In this document: positions 1-5,752 of the stretch, piece after piece
Numbering within the stretch: position 1 is the stretch's first letter
How the letters are laid out: each line of letters starts with the position of its first letter
Source: an uncultured Sutterella sp.
Lineage (GTDB): Bacteria; Pseudomonadota; Gammaproteobacteria; Burkholderiales; Burkholderiaceae_F
Assembly (NCBI GenBank): GCA_905202595.1
Contig: CAJKSP010000073.1
Location: 1 to 7,949 of the forward strand
Direction: 5' to 3'
DNA length: 7,949 bases
Notes under the pieces: generated by a model
Database searches by the model: none
What the model saw: the letters and a program-made list of their open reading frames with translations, nothing else
Told to the model about the DNA's origin: nothing
Translations under genes and position numbers: made by a program

Positions 1-182
1 TTTTTTTTTTCAGCCTTCGCTGAGAGCCCTGCATGCATGCAGGTCCCGCAAATCCTTGCGGCCTCGCAGACGCCTGCGGCGGCAGGCGGCGCGAAGCCTC
101 GAATCTCCGAAGCCGGCAGCAATCATTGTCAGGCGCCCTGCGCCGCTCATTGACGCTGCGGCGCCGGCACGCAGCCGGCATG
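1..182. other. non-coding region rich in inverted repeats, downstream of hupI
   Basis: I see no credible gene here. The open frames on the plus strand run on antisense through hupI and hupH and have no ribosome binding site. The stretch opens with ten T residues, which could be the tail of a plus-strand terminator lying outside the window. It then holds a small hairpin (CAGC/GCTG, 11-22), a 16-bp palindrome (28-43), a hairpin with a 7-bp stem and 4-nt loop (71-88, CGCCTGC/GCAGGCG), and a GCCGGC pair at 163-168 and 174-179. No tRNA-like fold was recognised. It probably separates two convergent or tandem transcription units. Confidence 0.5.
28..43. repeat. 16-bp perfect palindrome built on TGCATGCATGCA
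   Basis: CCTGCATGCATGCAGG reads identically on both strands. The core is an alternating purine-pyrimidine GCATGCATGC run. As a perfect palindrome it could be a dimeric protein binding site or a cruciform-prone spot. No gene within the window lies in the right position to be controlled by it. Confidence 0.6.
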
Positions 183-216
183 AAAAAGGCGCCGCTCCGC
201 ATTGGGACGGCGCCTT
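183..216 (-). terminator. intrinsic terminator of the hup maturation operon
   Basis: Read on the minus strand, a 9-bp perfect stem AAGGCGCCG/CGGCGCCTT (208-216 with 186-194) encloses a 13-nt loop and ends in a run of five T (187-183). It starts 26 bases beyond the hupI stop codon, so it closes the hupD-F-G-H-I transcript. Its presence argues that no further hup/hyp gene is co-transcribed directly after hupI. Confidence 0.85.
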
Positions 217-242
217 GTCCGACTTGTGGTCTCGCGCTCGGA

Positions 243-515
243 CTAGCCGATGTCGTCGTCGGCCGGAATGAAGGCCGACTTGGGCTGCCCGCAGTCGGGG
301 CAGCAGAAGTCGTCCGGCAGGTCCGTAAAGGGCGTTCCGGGCTCAATGTTCCATTCGGGACACCCCTCTGCGGGATCGTAGATGTGCCAGCAAACCTTGC
401 ACTGCATGCGCGTCGTCGGTCCGACGCGGGCCATGGCCAGCTCTTCGAGCACATTTTCAATTTCGGCGCCGTTCGCGTAGTGCGGCACCTTCTGATCGTT
501 CTTCTCTTCAGGCAT
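243..515 (-). CDS. hupI: hydrogenase-associated rubredoxin (HupI type)
   Basis: A 90-residue protein with a complete rubredoxin iron site: C39-x2-C42 and C72-x2-C75, with the diagnostic YDP (46-48) and PGTPFTDLPDD (59-69) segments between. The Trp after the second Cys (CKVCWHIYDP), where free rubredoxins usually have Gly-Tyr, is as I recall it in HupI-type rubredoxins. The protein should carry one Fe(Cys)4 centre in the cytoplasm. HupI proteins are thought to supply electrons or protection during hydrogenase assembly in oxygen. About 36 residues precede the rubredoxin fold, longer than a minimal rubredoxin. There are two extra cysteines: C52, where Asp is usual, and C71 directly before C72. 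The start ATG overlaps the hupH stop by 8 bases, indicating translational coupling. It is the last gene before the operon terminator. Confidence 0.92.
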   Translation of the reverse strand: MPEEKNDQKVPHYANGAEIENVLEELAMARVGPTTRMQCKVCWHIYDPAEGCPEWNIEPGTPFTDLPDDFCCPDCGQPKSAFIPADDDIG

Positions 516-1377
516 CCTTCTTCATCCTGCCGAGGCCGAGAGAGCCTCGCTCGAGGTCGCCCTTCACCCAGTCGATGAGCTCGCCGCACTTGGCGGCGCC
601 GTCCGCGAACTCTTCTGCGGCAAACGGCGCTTCCGGCGGAATGCGGGCGACGACGTAGGCGTTGAGGAGGCTCTTGCCGGCGTTGTTGAGAATCTGAGTA
701 TGCCAGATGCCGCGCACAGCGGTCGACGAGAGCGTGGACTGTGCGAAGCCGAGCAGGTCGATTTCGACGTCGCCGCGGCCGAGCGTCGAGTAGACGGCCG
801 TGACGTCGCCCGGCGAGAGCGGCTGGCGCGTAAGCTCGACCATCGGTGCCGGACGGTCGGAAACAGTCGTCAGATCTGCGCCCTCGAGCTTCTTCTGCAG
901 CTCCTGCAGAATGGCCGGCGCAGCGAAGACGTCGGCGCCGGGATTGACGAGAGCCGGGATCTTGTCCGCGCCGCGATCGGCGACGTTGAGGACCGCAAGC
1001 GGAATGCGGCAGAGCACGAAGGAGTTGGCGCTGCCGTCCTTGCCCGTCTGCATGCGCCAGAGACCCGGAACGCCCGTATCGGCGATCTTGGCTTCGCCGC
1101 CGTAGAGCTTGATGCGCACTTCGCCTTCGCCGAGCGTCGCAAGCAGAAAATCGATGTGATTCGGGTTGAACGAAGAAAAGTCCCAAACCTCATGCAGCGC
1201 CGAGCCGTCCGCCGGCTCCGCGCCGGAGGCCATCGCATCCATGTGGCGGCTGATGCGGCTGCGCACGTCCTCAAGGAACGCAATCGTCGTGCGCGCCGCC
1301 CCTTCTTCAGTTTCGGGATCAAGCGGCGGCACATTCGCCCAGCGGGACGCCGCATCAATAGAAAAGCTCTGTCGCAT
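508..1377 (-). CDS. hupH: hydrogenase expression/formation protein HupH (HyaF family)
   Basis: A 289-residue protein of the HupH/HyaF family, which takes part in late assembly of the hydrogenase small subunit and its Fe-S clusters in the cytoplasm. The sequence contains the family domain twice. Residues 78-124 (LLATLGEGEVRIKL ... GLWRMQ ... NSFVLCRIP) and 196-246 (VYSTLGRGDVEIDL ... GIWHTQ ... LNAYVVARIP) align with each other block for block. A two-copy arrangement is known for this family. The N-terminal PPLDPETEE is also characteristic. The start at 1377 is supported by AGGAG nine bases upstream. It follows hupG by 47 bases and overlaps hupI by 8. No signal peptide or membrane segment is visible. 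The family assignment is firm; its exact biochemical role is not settled in any organism. Confidence 0.93.
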   Translation of the reverse strand: MRQSFSIDAASRWANVPPLDPETEEGAARTTIAFLEDVRSRISRHMDAMASGAEPADGSALHEVWDFSSFNPNHIDFLLATLGEGEVRIKLYGGEAKIADTGVPGLWRMQTGKDGSANSFVLCRIPLAVLNVADRGADKIPALVNPGADVFAAPAILQELQKKLEGADLTTVSDRPAPMVELTRQPLSPGDVTAVYSTLGRGDVEIDLLGFAQSTLSSTAVRGIWHTQILNNAGKSLLNAYVVARIPPEAPFAAEEFADGAAKCGELIDWVKGDLERGSLGLGRMKKDA

Positions 1378-1424
1378 CTCGGGATTCTCCTGAAATAGTC
1401 CAAACCTGTACTGGCGCCGGACGG

Positions 1425-1892
1425 TCAGCTCTCGGCCGGGGCGGGCTTCGCCATGATGGCGATCGTGCGCTTCGGGGCCGCTTCGCGGCGGCTGATCTCT
1501 GCAAGCGCCTCAATGTATTCGCTCCACCCCATGAGCCCTTCGGCCGCGCCGAGATAGACGCCGCCGCGGAAAAGCGCCACGGCCGGCAGCTTGCGGATGC
1601 CCCAGCGCGCCGCGAGCGCACGGCCCGTCGTCACGTCGCTCATGCGCTTCTCGGCGAGATTCGGGAAAACTTTCGCAAGCTCCGGACCGATCACGACGAT
1701 GTCCATCGTCTCCTTCTGCTTGTTGGGGTCGTCGGCGAAGATCGCAAACTTCAGGCCGGGCGCGGCGAGAAACGCGTCCACGCCGTCCTCGCCCTCTTCG
1801 CGCAGGATCTTGAAGCCCTCGGCGCCGAACAGGCGCTGGAAGAGCGGGTTCTCTTCCGGAATGATCGGAGCGACTTTGGTGAATTTGCTCAT
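1425..1892 (-). CDS. hupG: hydrogenase maturation chaperone HupG (HyaE family, thioredoxin fold)
   Basis: A 155-residue protein of the HupG/HyaE family, a thioredoxin-fold protein without a redox CxxC. Members bind the hydrogenase small subunit precursor before Tat export, acting as a proofreading chaperone. Seen here: residues 64-68 (DIVVI) and 104-109 (AVALFR) as core strands, the thioredoxin cis-Pro region RKLPAVALFRGG (P103), and GLMGWSEYIEAL at 119-130 as the last helix. There is no cysteine at all, so it cannot act as a disulfide oxidoreductase. An ATG 18 bases further upstream (1910) is in frame, but it has only T-rich sequence before it. The ATG at 1892 has GGAAAG six bases ahead, so I chose that. 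It lies 43 bases after hupF and 47 before hupH, within the operon. Confidence 0.88.
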   Translation of the reverse strand: MSKFTKVAPIIPEENPLFQRLFGAEGFKILREEGEDGVDAFLAAPGLKFAIFADDPNKQKETMDIVVIGPELAKVFPNLAEKRMSDVTTGRALAARWGIRKLPAVALFRGGVYLGAAEGLMGWSEYIEALAEISRREAAPKRTIAIMAKPAPAES

Positions 1893-1935
1893 GGCTTGCT
1901 TTCCATGCAAAAAATCGTTTAGGGAGGGCGGCGCT

Positions 1936-2262
1936 TCAAGCCTTGCGGCCGACGAGCGCGCGCAGATGCTCGGGCAGCGGCGGCTCGCGGTCGATCAGAT
2001 CGCCGAAGCCCGCTCGGATGTTCGCCTCGCTCTCGTCGCCCTCCATCACGAGGGCGGTTGCGCGCAGCGCATTCTCGACTTCCCGGGCTTCTTCGGCCGA
2101 CACGGCGCGGATGGCTTCATCGCGGAAGACGAGCACCCAGTCGCCCGCCTTCACCGGCTCGAGCATGGAAACGTCGACGAGACGCTCGCCGCCGTCGGCC
2201 TGTCGGCAGCGCGCTTGAAAAGCATTGACGGAGAGCACCTCCATCGGCAGCGCAACGCACAT
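1936..2262 (-). CDS. hupF: hydrogenase assembly chaperone HupF (HypC/HupF family)
   Basis: A 108-residue protein starting MCVALPMEV, which matches the HypC/HupF hallmark MC-x-A-x-P with the functional Cys at position 2. The second hallmark is GDWVLVFRDEAI at 40-51, with an AEEA helix following. HypC proteins carry the Fe(CN)2CO group to the hydrogenase large subunit. HupF is a paralogue that stabilises the large subunit (HupL), notably when oxygen is present. The length and the extra C-terminal 35 or so residues favour HupF over plain HypC, as does the position between hupD and hupG. An in-frame extension up to 2454 overlaps hupD and is rejected: AGGAG lies eight bases before 2262, and Cys2 must directly follow the initiator Met. 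The 67-base gap from hupD holds no clear regulatory structure. Confidence 0.93.
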   Translation of the reverse strand: MCVALPMEVLSVNAFQARCRQADGGERLVDVSMLEPVKAGDWVLVFRDEAIRAVSAEEAREVENALRATALVMEGDESEANIRAGFGDLIDREPPLPEHLRALVGRKA

Positions 2263-2329
2263 GTGCTTGGCTCCTTTTCTTTGAGAAAAAATCCTTTCAG
2301 CCTCTCTCTCTGGCAGACGCCTGAGCGGC

Positions 2330-3082
2330 TCAGTCGATCTTGCGGCGCTCGAAGGGACCCTCAGGGTCCTTGACCTCATGGCCCGCCGCGCGCACGAGGA
2401 AGCGCTCGTCGCCGAAGCGGCAGGCTTCATCGGCCGCAGGGCGCTCCTCTTCATAAGGCTTCATCTCGAGCACGGCTTCGCCGAGGGGCGCCGGCACCTC
2501 GCCTTCCGGACGCTTCTCGGGATGGTAGCCCCAGCGGGCGAGCACCTCGAGGCCGAGCTTCATCGCCGTCGGGAGCGCTGCGCGGACAACCGGGGTGAGG
2601 CTGCCGCCGTAGTCGTCAAGCTCGGACGGCTGCACGCCCACCACTTCGACCTCCTCGGGGCTGCGCCCCATGAGCGCCGCCGTGGCAAGCAGATCGCTGA
2701 AGCCTTCCTGATGCGGAGAGATCTTCGTGCGGCGCCAGAGCGAAATGTCCTTGCCGACAAGCGTGCGGATCGTGCCCGGCGCAGCATGGAAGTCGCAGCA
2801 GTCGAAGACGAGGATGCGCCGGCTCGACGTCACCTCGTTGATGAGGTAGTTGCCGAGCGTACCGCCGTCCATCACTTCGCAGCCGGGCATGTCGCGGTAG
2901 GTTGCATGAAAGAGCTCTGCTGCGCGCGGGCCGAAGCCTTCGTCCGCCCAAAGAATGTTGCCGATGCCGAGAATGAGCACGTCTCGCTCGAAGTCGGTCC
3001 GGCCCGACGGGCCGAATGCCGGCATGTCGTCGTCCTCAACCTTGGCAACGTGGGTTTCGATGGGTTCGCTCTGCTCTGTCAT
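2330..3082 (-). CDS. hupD: [NiFe]-hydrogenase maturation protease HupD (HyaD/HybD family)
   Basis: The endopeptidase that removes the C-terminal tail of the hydrogenase large subunit after nickel insertion. All three nickel-sensing ligands known from E. coli HybD (E16, D62, H93) can be placed: E48 in GIGNILWADEGFG (39-51), D94 in LVFDCCDF, and H124 in KISPHQEGFSDLL. Further family blocks are DGGTLGNYL (72-80) and VVGVQPSELDD (147-157). At 250 residues it is longer than the roughly 160-195 usual for the family. It has about 34 acidic, probably disordered residues before the fold and about 60 charged residues after it. The start at 3082 has GGAGGAG just upstream; the in-frame ATG at 3130 has no such site and lies inside the presumed leader. 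It is the first gene of the maturation operon and is not preceded by hydrogenase structural genes. Confidence 0.93.
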   Translation of the reverse strand: MTEQSEPIETHVAKVEDDDMPAFGPSGRTDFERDVLILGIGNILWADEGFGPRAAELFHATYRDMPGCEVMDGGTLGNYLINEVTSSRRILVFDCCDFHAAPGTIRTLVGKDISLWRRTKISPHQEGFSDLLATAALMGRSPEEVEVVGVQPSELDDYGGSLTPVVRAALPTAMKLGLEVLARWGYHPEKRPEGEVPAPLGEAVLEMKPYEEERPAADEACRFGDERFLVRAAGHEVKDPEGPFERRKID

Positions 3083-3105
3083 GCGCTCCTCCTCACTCAA
3101 AAGAA

Positions 3106-3127
3106 CGCCGGCGAAAAACTGCCGGCG
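3106..3127 (-). promoter_or_regulatory. hairpin in the presumed hupD leader
   Basis: A 7-bp perfect stem CGCCGGC/GCCGGCG encloses an 8-nt loop (AGTTTTTC on the minus strand). It sits between the proposed transcription start near 3134 and the hupD ribosome binding site. It is followed on the minus strand by only three or four T residues, interrupted by C (GTTCTTTTG), so it could stabilise the mRNA 5' end or act as a weak attenuator. The structure is seen; the role is inferred. Confidence 0.4.
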
Positions 3128-3144
3128 CAAGCCAAATTATGCGC

Positions 3145-3160
3145 GGCAAGACGCGTCCCG
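3145..3160 (-). promoter_or_regulatory. candidate sigma-54 (-24/-12) promoter for hupD
   Basis: On the minus strand the sequence CGGGACGCGTCTTGCC has GG and GC separated by exactly 10 bases. It matches the consensus TGGCACG-N4-TTGCA at 9 of 12 defined positions; the mismatches are the first T, the C after GG, and the final A. It would start transcription near 3134, 52 bases before the hupD ATG. Hydrogenase operons of several proteobacteria are sigma-54 dependent through HoxA/HupR activators, which makes the site plausible. A competing sigma-70 reading uses CATAAT (3136-3141) as -10 but has only a poor -35. Confidence 0.42.
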
Positions 3161-3260
3161 GCCATTCTCCTTTGGACGGACGGCGTGCGCAGGATTAAGC
3201 CCTAGTGATTAGTTCAGCATGCATCCGGCCGCGGACCGAGGCCTTCGGCCGGCCTGCCGC

Positions 3261-3266
3261 TACAAT
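3261..3266 (+). promoter_or_regulatory. candidate -10 element for the methyltransferase gene
   Basis: TACAAT matches five of six bases of TATAAT and stands out in otherwise very GC-rich sequence. No good -35 is found 16-18 bases upstream. It would give a start near 3273 and a leader of roughly 75 bases before the ATG at 3348. It also argues against the upstream in-frame ATG at 3219, which would lie before the promoter. Confidence 0.4.
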
Positions 3267-3347
3267 CCTCTCTTCGCCGCGACGGCCGCCGATGCCGCAT
3301 CGGCGCCGCCGCTCCCATTCCCTCCACCTGCAAGCAGCTGCACATAC

Positions 3348-4157
3348 ATGACCGCATCCGCACCTGAAGGCGCTTCCCGTCCCGTCGACGAAGCGCATCT
3401 CCTTTCCGACGTCAAGGATTATTGGACCGCCCGCTCCGCCGGGTATTCGATGCGCACCATGGAGGAGCTAGAGGGCGAAGGGGGCCGCTTCTGGTCCGCG
3501 CGCCTCCAGAAGCTCCTCCCGGCGCCCGCGTCTGCAGAAGGCGAGCCCCGCACGCTGCTCGACTGCGGCTGCGGCCCGGCAGCGCTCGCGATCCTTGCAG
3601 CCAGGCTCGGCTGGAAGGCTTCGGGCTGCGATCTTTCGCCGGGCATGCTTGAAGAAGCCGCCCGAAACGCCCGCACCGCCGGCGTCGTGCTTGCGCTCCG
3701 CGAAGCCGATGTGCAGGCCCTTCCCTATGCCTCGGCCTCCTTTGACGCCGTTGTGAGCCGCAACCTGCTCTGGAACGTCCCCGAGCCCGAAAAGGCGCTC
3801 GCCGAATGGCTGCGCATTCTGAAGCCGGGCGGCGTGCTTCTCATCGCCGACGGCCGCCACTACCGCTATCTTTCCGATCCGGCCTACGCCCGGCTGCAGG
3901 AAATCCGCGCGCCCATCGCCGCGCACCAGGCCAAGTACATGCGCGACGTCGATCCCAAGCGCATGGAAGACGTGGCGAAGTCGCTGCCCCTCTCGGGCGC
4001 CGACCGCCCCGACTGGGACGTGGCGGCGCTCTCGCGCCTCGGCGCCCTGCATGCGGAAGCGGCCGAAAGCTTCTACACGGAAGCAGTCGATCCGGAGACG
4101 GGCAAGACAATCCGCATGCTCACGGACTTCATCGTCCGCGCGGAAAAGGCGCGCTGA
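3348..4157 (+). CDS. class I SAM-dependent methyltransferase, substrate unknown
   Basis: A 269-residue soluble protein with the full Rossmann methyltransferase motif set: motif I LLDCGCGPAAL (70-80), the acidic ribose-binding residue D95 in GCDLSPGML, motif II FDAVVSRNLLWNVPEPEKAL (132-151), and the post-motif strand ILKPGGVLLIADG (157-169). It is a Methyltransf_11/25-type enzyme. The N-terminal helix with YWTARSAGYS (25-34) is typical of this group, as is the SRNLLWNVPEP segment, which recurs in methyltransferases of anaerobes. The substrate cannot be read from sequence. The ATG at 3348 has a poor ribosome binding site. It is preferred over 3219 because the 43 extra residues are low-complexity Ala/Pro and precede the probable promoter. 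It is divergent from hupD and convergent with the next gene, so it is probably monocistronic and need not belong to hydrogenase maturation. Confidence 0.85.
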   Translation: MTASAPEGASRPVDEAHLLSDVKDYWTARSAGYSMRTMEELEGEGGRFWSARLQKLLPAPASAEGEPRTLLDCGCGPAALAILAARLGWKASGCDLSPGMLEEAARNARTAGVVLALREADVQALPYASASFDAVVSRNLLWNVPEPEKALAEWLRILKPGGVLLIADGRHYRYLSDPAYARLQEIRAPIAAHQAKYMRDVDPKRMEDVAKSLPLSGADRPDWDVAALSRLGALHAEAAESFYTEAVDPETGKTIRMLTDFIVRAEKAR

Positions 4158-4186
4158 GCGCCCGCTCCCTCAGAAAGCCGCAGAGC

Positions 4187-4226
4187 AAAAAAAGGCCGGG
4201 CGCGCAAGCGTCCGGCCGCTTTCTTT
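4187..4226. terminator. bidirectional intrinsic terminator
   Basis: A 9-bp stem GGCCGGGCG/CGTCCGGCC (4194-4202 with 4209-4217, one G-U pair) and a 6-nt loop, preceded by seven A (4187-4193) and followed by GCTTTCTTT. On the minus strand it ends in seven T, a strong terminator for the gene at 4281-5504. On the plus strand it ends in an interrupted T-run and would serve the methyltransferase. Confidence 0.85.
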
Positions 4227-4245
4227 GCACTGACGGCTGATGCAA

Positions 4246-4267
4246 GGACCATCCGCACGGACGGTCC
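4246..4267. other. short inverted repeat just after the 4281-5504 gene
   Basis: GGACCATCCG and CGGACGGTCC form a nearly perfect inverted repeat (one A-C mismatch) around a 2-base centre. It lies between the stop codon of the minus-strand gene and its terminator. It lacks a T-run of its own and probably adds to transcript-end structure. Confidence 0.4.
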
Positions 4268-4280
4268 GGCTGACTCGTCG

Positions 4281-5504
4281 CTACGCGGCGAGCGCCGCAT
4301 CCAGGTCGCGCAGGCGCTTCGCGCCGCAGAGCGCCGCCATGATCGCCCACCAGTACCGGCCGTCCGGCGTCGTCATGCGGGGCAGGAGCCCCTCGGCGCA
4401 GGCACGATCCGCCACGCGGCAGACTTCAACGAAGCGCACGATCCCCGGGGCGTCCTTGCCTTTCTCGCGGAAGGCAAAGCGCAGCGCGGCGCCCGGATGC
4501 TTCGCGCCCTCGCCTTTCAGAAGCGGCATGAAGGAAGCGAAGGCGTCGGAGAGCGACGCGTCGGCATATTCAAGCGCGTCGGCTTTGAAGGTCGGGTGCG
4601 CCGCCTCAACGGCGCGCCACCAGGCCGGATCAATCGGCGGCATGATGCCCGCAAAGCCCGCAGCGGCGATCTTTTCAGCCGCACGCAGCGCGAGGAGGAA
4701 ATGCGGCAGCATCAAATCGACGGCGCTCCTGCCGTCTTCGCTCGCCGCGCGGGCGCAGGGCTTCGCGAAGGCGGCGTTCTGACGGCTGCGCGCCGCTTGA
4801 AGCGCCCAGGGTCTGAGCGCATACTTGCCGGATTCAGCAGCAAGCTGCGCCTGCGACTTTTCGAGCGCCGCCGGACGAATCGCCGCAGCAACGGCGCTTT
4901 CAAAGCGCGGCTGGGTCACGCCTTTGGCGAGCGGCTCGCCCGCCGAGAGCTCGAAGCGCTCGAGGTCGCCCGCGGAAGGCTCGAGCCACTCCTCCTGCGT
5001 CTGCACAAAGCAGACCTGCGGATTGCGGGGCGCCGGCATCCAGGTGAATTCCACATGGCGGAACGCGCCTGCAAGCGCCGCTTCGCCCGGATAGAACGGC
5101 ATGAAGACGACGCCGAGCGCCTGAGCGGGAAGCCCCATGCGGTCCTGCCAGAAGTCGGCCGGCAGCGAGAGAAATTCCATGTCGGGGCGCCAGTCCCTCA
5201 CGCGCAGGCGGCAGACATGCTCGCCCGTGCGGCTGATGCCTGCCTGCGGGAAGCGGATCCGCCACGAGAACTTCATCGTGAGCACGGGCGGAATCTGAGC
5301 GACGCGCGCGAGCACACCGCATTCGCCGCGACGCTTGCGCAGCCCCACTGCTGAGACGAACGACTGCCCGCTCTTCATGACGATCGTGGAGAGATCGGGT
5401 TCTTTGAGCGAGAGGCCGATTTCGGGAATCTCAAGGCCCACGGCTTCCGCCTTCATGGCTGAAGAAGGATAGGCAACCGAATCGGCGGCAAAAATGAAGG
5501 GCAT
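4281..5504 (-). CDS. 407-residue protein of unknown function
   Basis: I do not recognise this protein. It is long, uninterrupted and in the GC-rich codon style of its neighbours. AGGAA lies seven bases before the ATG and a strong terminator follows, so it is a real gene. No signal peptide, transmembrane helix or classical catalytic motif is visible. Residues 76-165 are rich in aromatic and basic residues and likely beta-rich (MKFSWRIRFP, RLRVRDWRPDMEF, HVEFTWMP). Residues 200-330 are Ala-rich and probably helical. The C-terminus holds a run of aromatic and Cys positions (VRFVEVCRVADRACAEG 356-372, DGRYWWAIMAALCG 381-394). It has the same orientation as the hup operon but its own terminator, and it is divergent from the Septu genes. 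A hydrogenase accessory role such as HupK was considered; no large-subunit-like CxxC motif supports it. Confidence 0.75.
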   Translation of the reverse strand: MPFIFAADSVAYPSSAMKAEAVGLEIPEIGLSLKEPDLSTIVMKSGQSFVSAVGLRKRRGECGVLARVAQIPPVLTMKFSWRIRFPQAGISRTGEHVCRLRVRDWRPDMEFLSLPADFWQDRMGLPAQALGVVFMPFYPGEAALAGAFRHVEFTWMPAPRNPQVCFVQTQEEWLEPSAGDLERFELSAGEPLAKGVTQPRFESAVAAAIRPAALEKSQAQLAAESGKYALRPWALQAARSRQNAAFAKPCARAASEDGRSAVDLMLPHFLLALRAAEKIAAAGFAGIMPPIDPAWWRAVEAAHPTFKADALEYADASLSDAFASFMPLLKGEGAKHPGAALRFAFREKGKDAPGIVRFVEVCRVADRACAEGLLPRMTTPDGRYWWAIMAALCGAKRLRDLDAALAA

Positions 5505-5547
5505 TTGGCAGTTCCTGGCAGTCCGGAAAAAAAATAGGCAGTGCTGA

Positions 5548-5601
5548 TGCTTTCGGCTTCAGGCGCAGCATGCAAGAGCGCGCCTGCTGAAGCCGAAAGC
5601 A
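5548..5601. repeat. long imperfect hairpin (15-bp perfect arms) between divergent genes
   Basis: TGCTTTCGGCTTCAG (5548-5562) is exactly complementary to CTGAAGCCGAAAGCA (5587-5601). The 24-nt interior can fold further: CAGGCGC (5560-5566) pairs with GCGCCTG (5580-5586), giving 19 bp in total with a 3-nt bulge and a 13-nt loop. On the plus strand no T-run follows. On the minus strand a T8 run begins only after a gap of about 13 bases (5534-5527). That spacing is too wide for a standard terminator, and the strand leads into a gene rather than away from one. Confidence 0.75.
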
Positions 5602-5713
5602 ACATTTTGCCTCATCTAGAAGAGAATGCGGCATCGGCTCGGCGCCTTTGCGCCTCGCGCTGGATGCTTGCGAAAAAGCGACTCACCGCATAACGATTCG
5701 CGGAGATGTACCG

Positions 5714-5719
5714 TAAAAT
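5714..5719 (+). promoter_or_regulatory. candidate -10 element for the Septu operon
   Basis: TAAAAT matches five of six bases of TATAAT, 33 bases before the ptuA ATG. It predicts a start near 5726 and a leader of about 27 bases. The sequence at the -35 position (TAACGA, 17 bases upstream) is poor. No Shine-Dalgarno sequence precedes the ATG, where the bases are TTTTCTTCTTGTT, so translation initiation may be weak or may depend on the AT-rich, unstructured leader. Confidence 0.35.
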
Positions 5720-5752
5720 CTTCATATCTCAAGAGACCATTTTCTTCTTGTT

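Noticed and set aside
33..578. 181-codon open frame on the plus strand
   Set aside because: It runs antisense through hupI into hupH, has no ribosome binding site, and has Arg/Gly-rich composition typical of shadow frames in GC-rich DNA.
2378..3205. 275-codon open frame on the plus strand
   Set aside because: It is antisense to hupD, whose conserved motifs are unmistakable. The frame reflects GC-biased third positions only.
3219..3347. N-terminal extension of the methyltransferase from the ATG at 3219
   Set aside because: It is low-complexity Ala/Pro, has no ribosome binding site, and lies partly upstream of the likely -10 element at 3261-3266.
4497..5354. 285-codon open frame on the plus strand
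   Set aside because: It is antisense to the 407-residue gene. The minus-strand gene has a ribosome binding site and terminator, while this frame has neither and is Arg-rich.
4281..5504. HupK or another hydrogenase large-subunit relative
   Set aside because: No paired CxxC or RGxE-type motif is visible; only the orientation and neighbourhood would support it.
5527..5601. Hairpin 5548-5601 plus A8/T8 run as an intrinsic terminator
   Set aside because: The T-run on the minus strand is about 13 bases from the stem and points into the start of a gene; nothing upstream in that direction needs termination.
5505..5752. Retron (ncRNA plus reverse transcriptase) feeding the PtuAB pair
   Set aside because: A hairpin is present, but no reverse transcriptase frame exists between it and ptuA or anywhere in the window.
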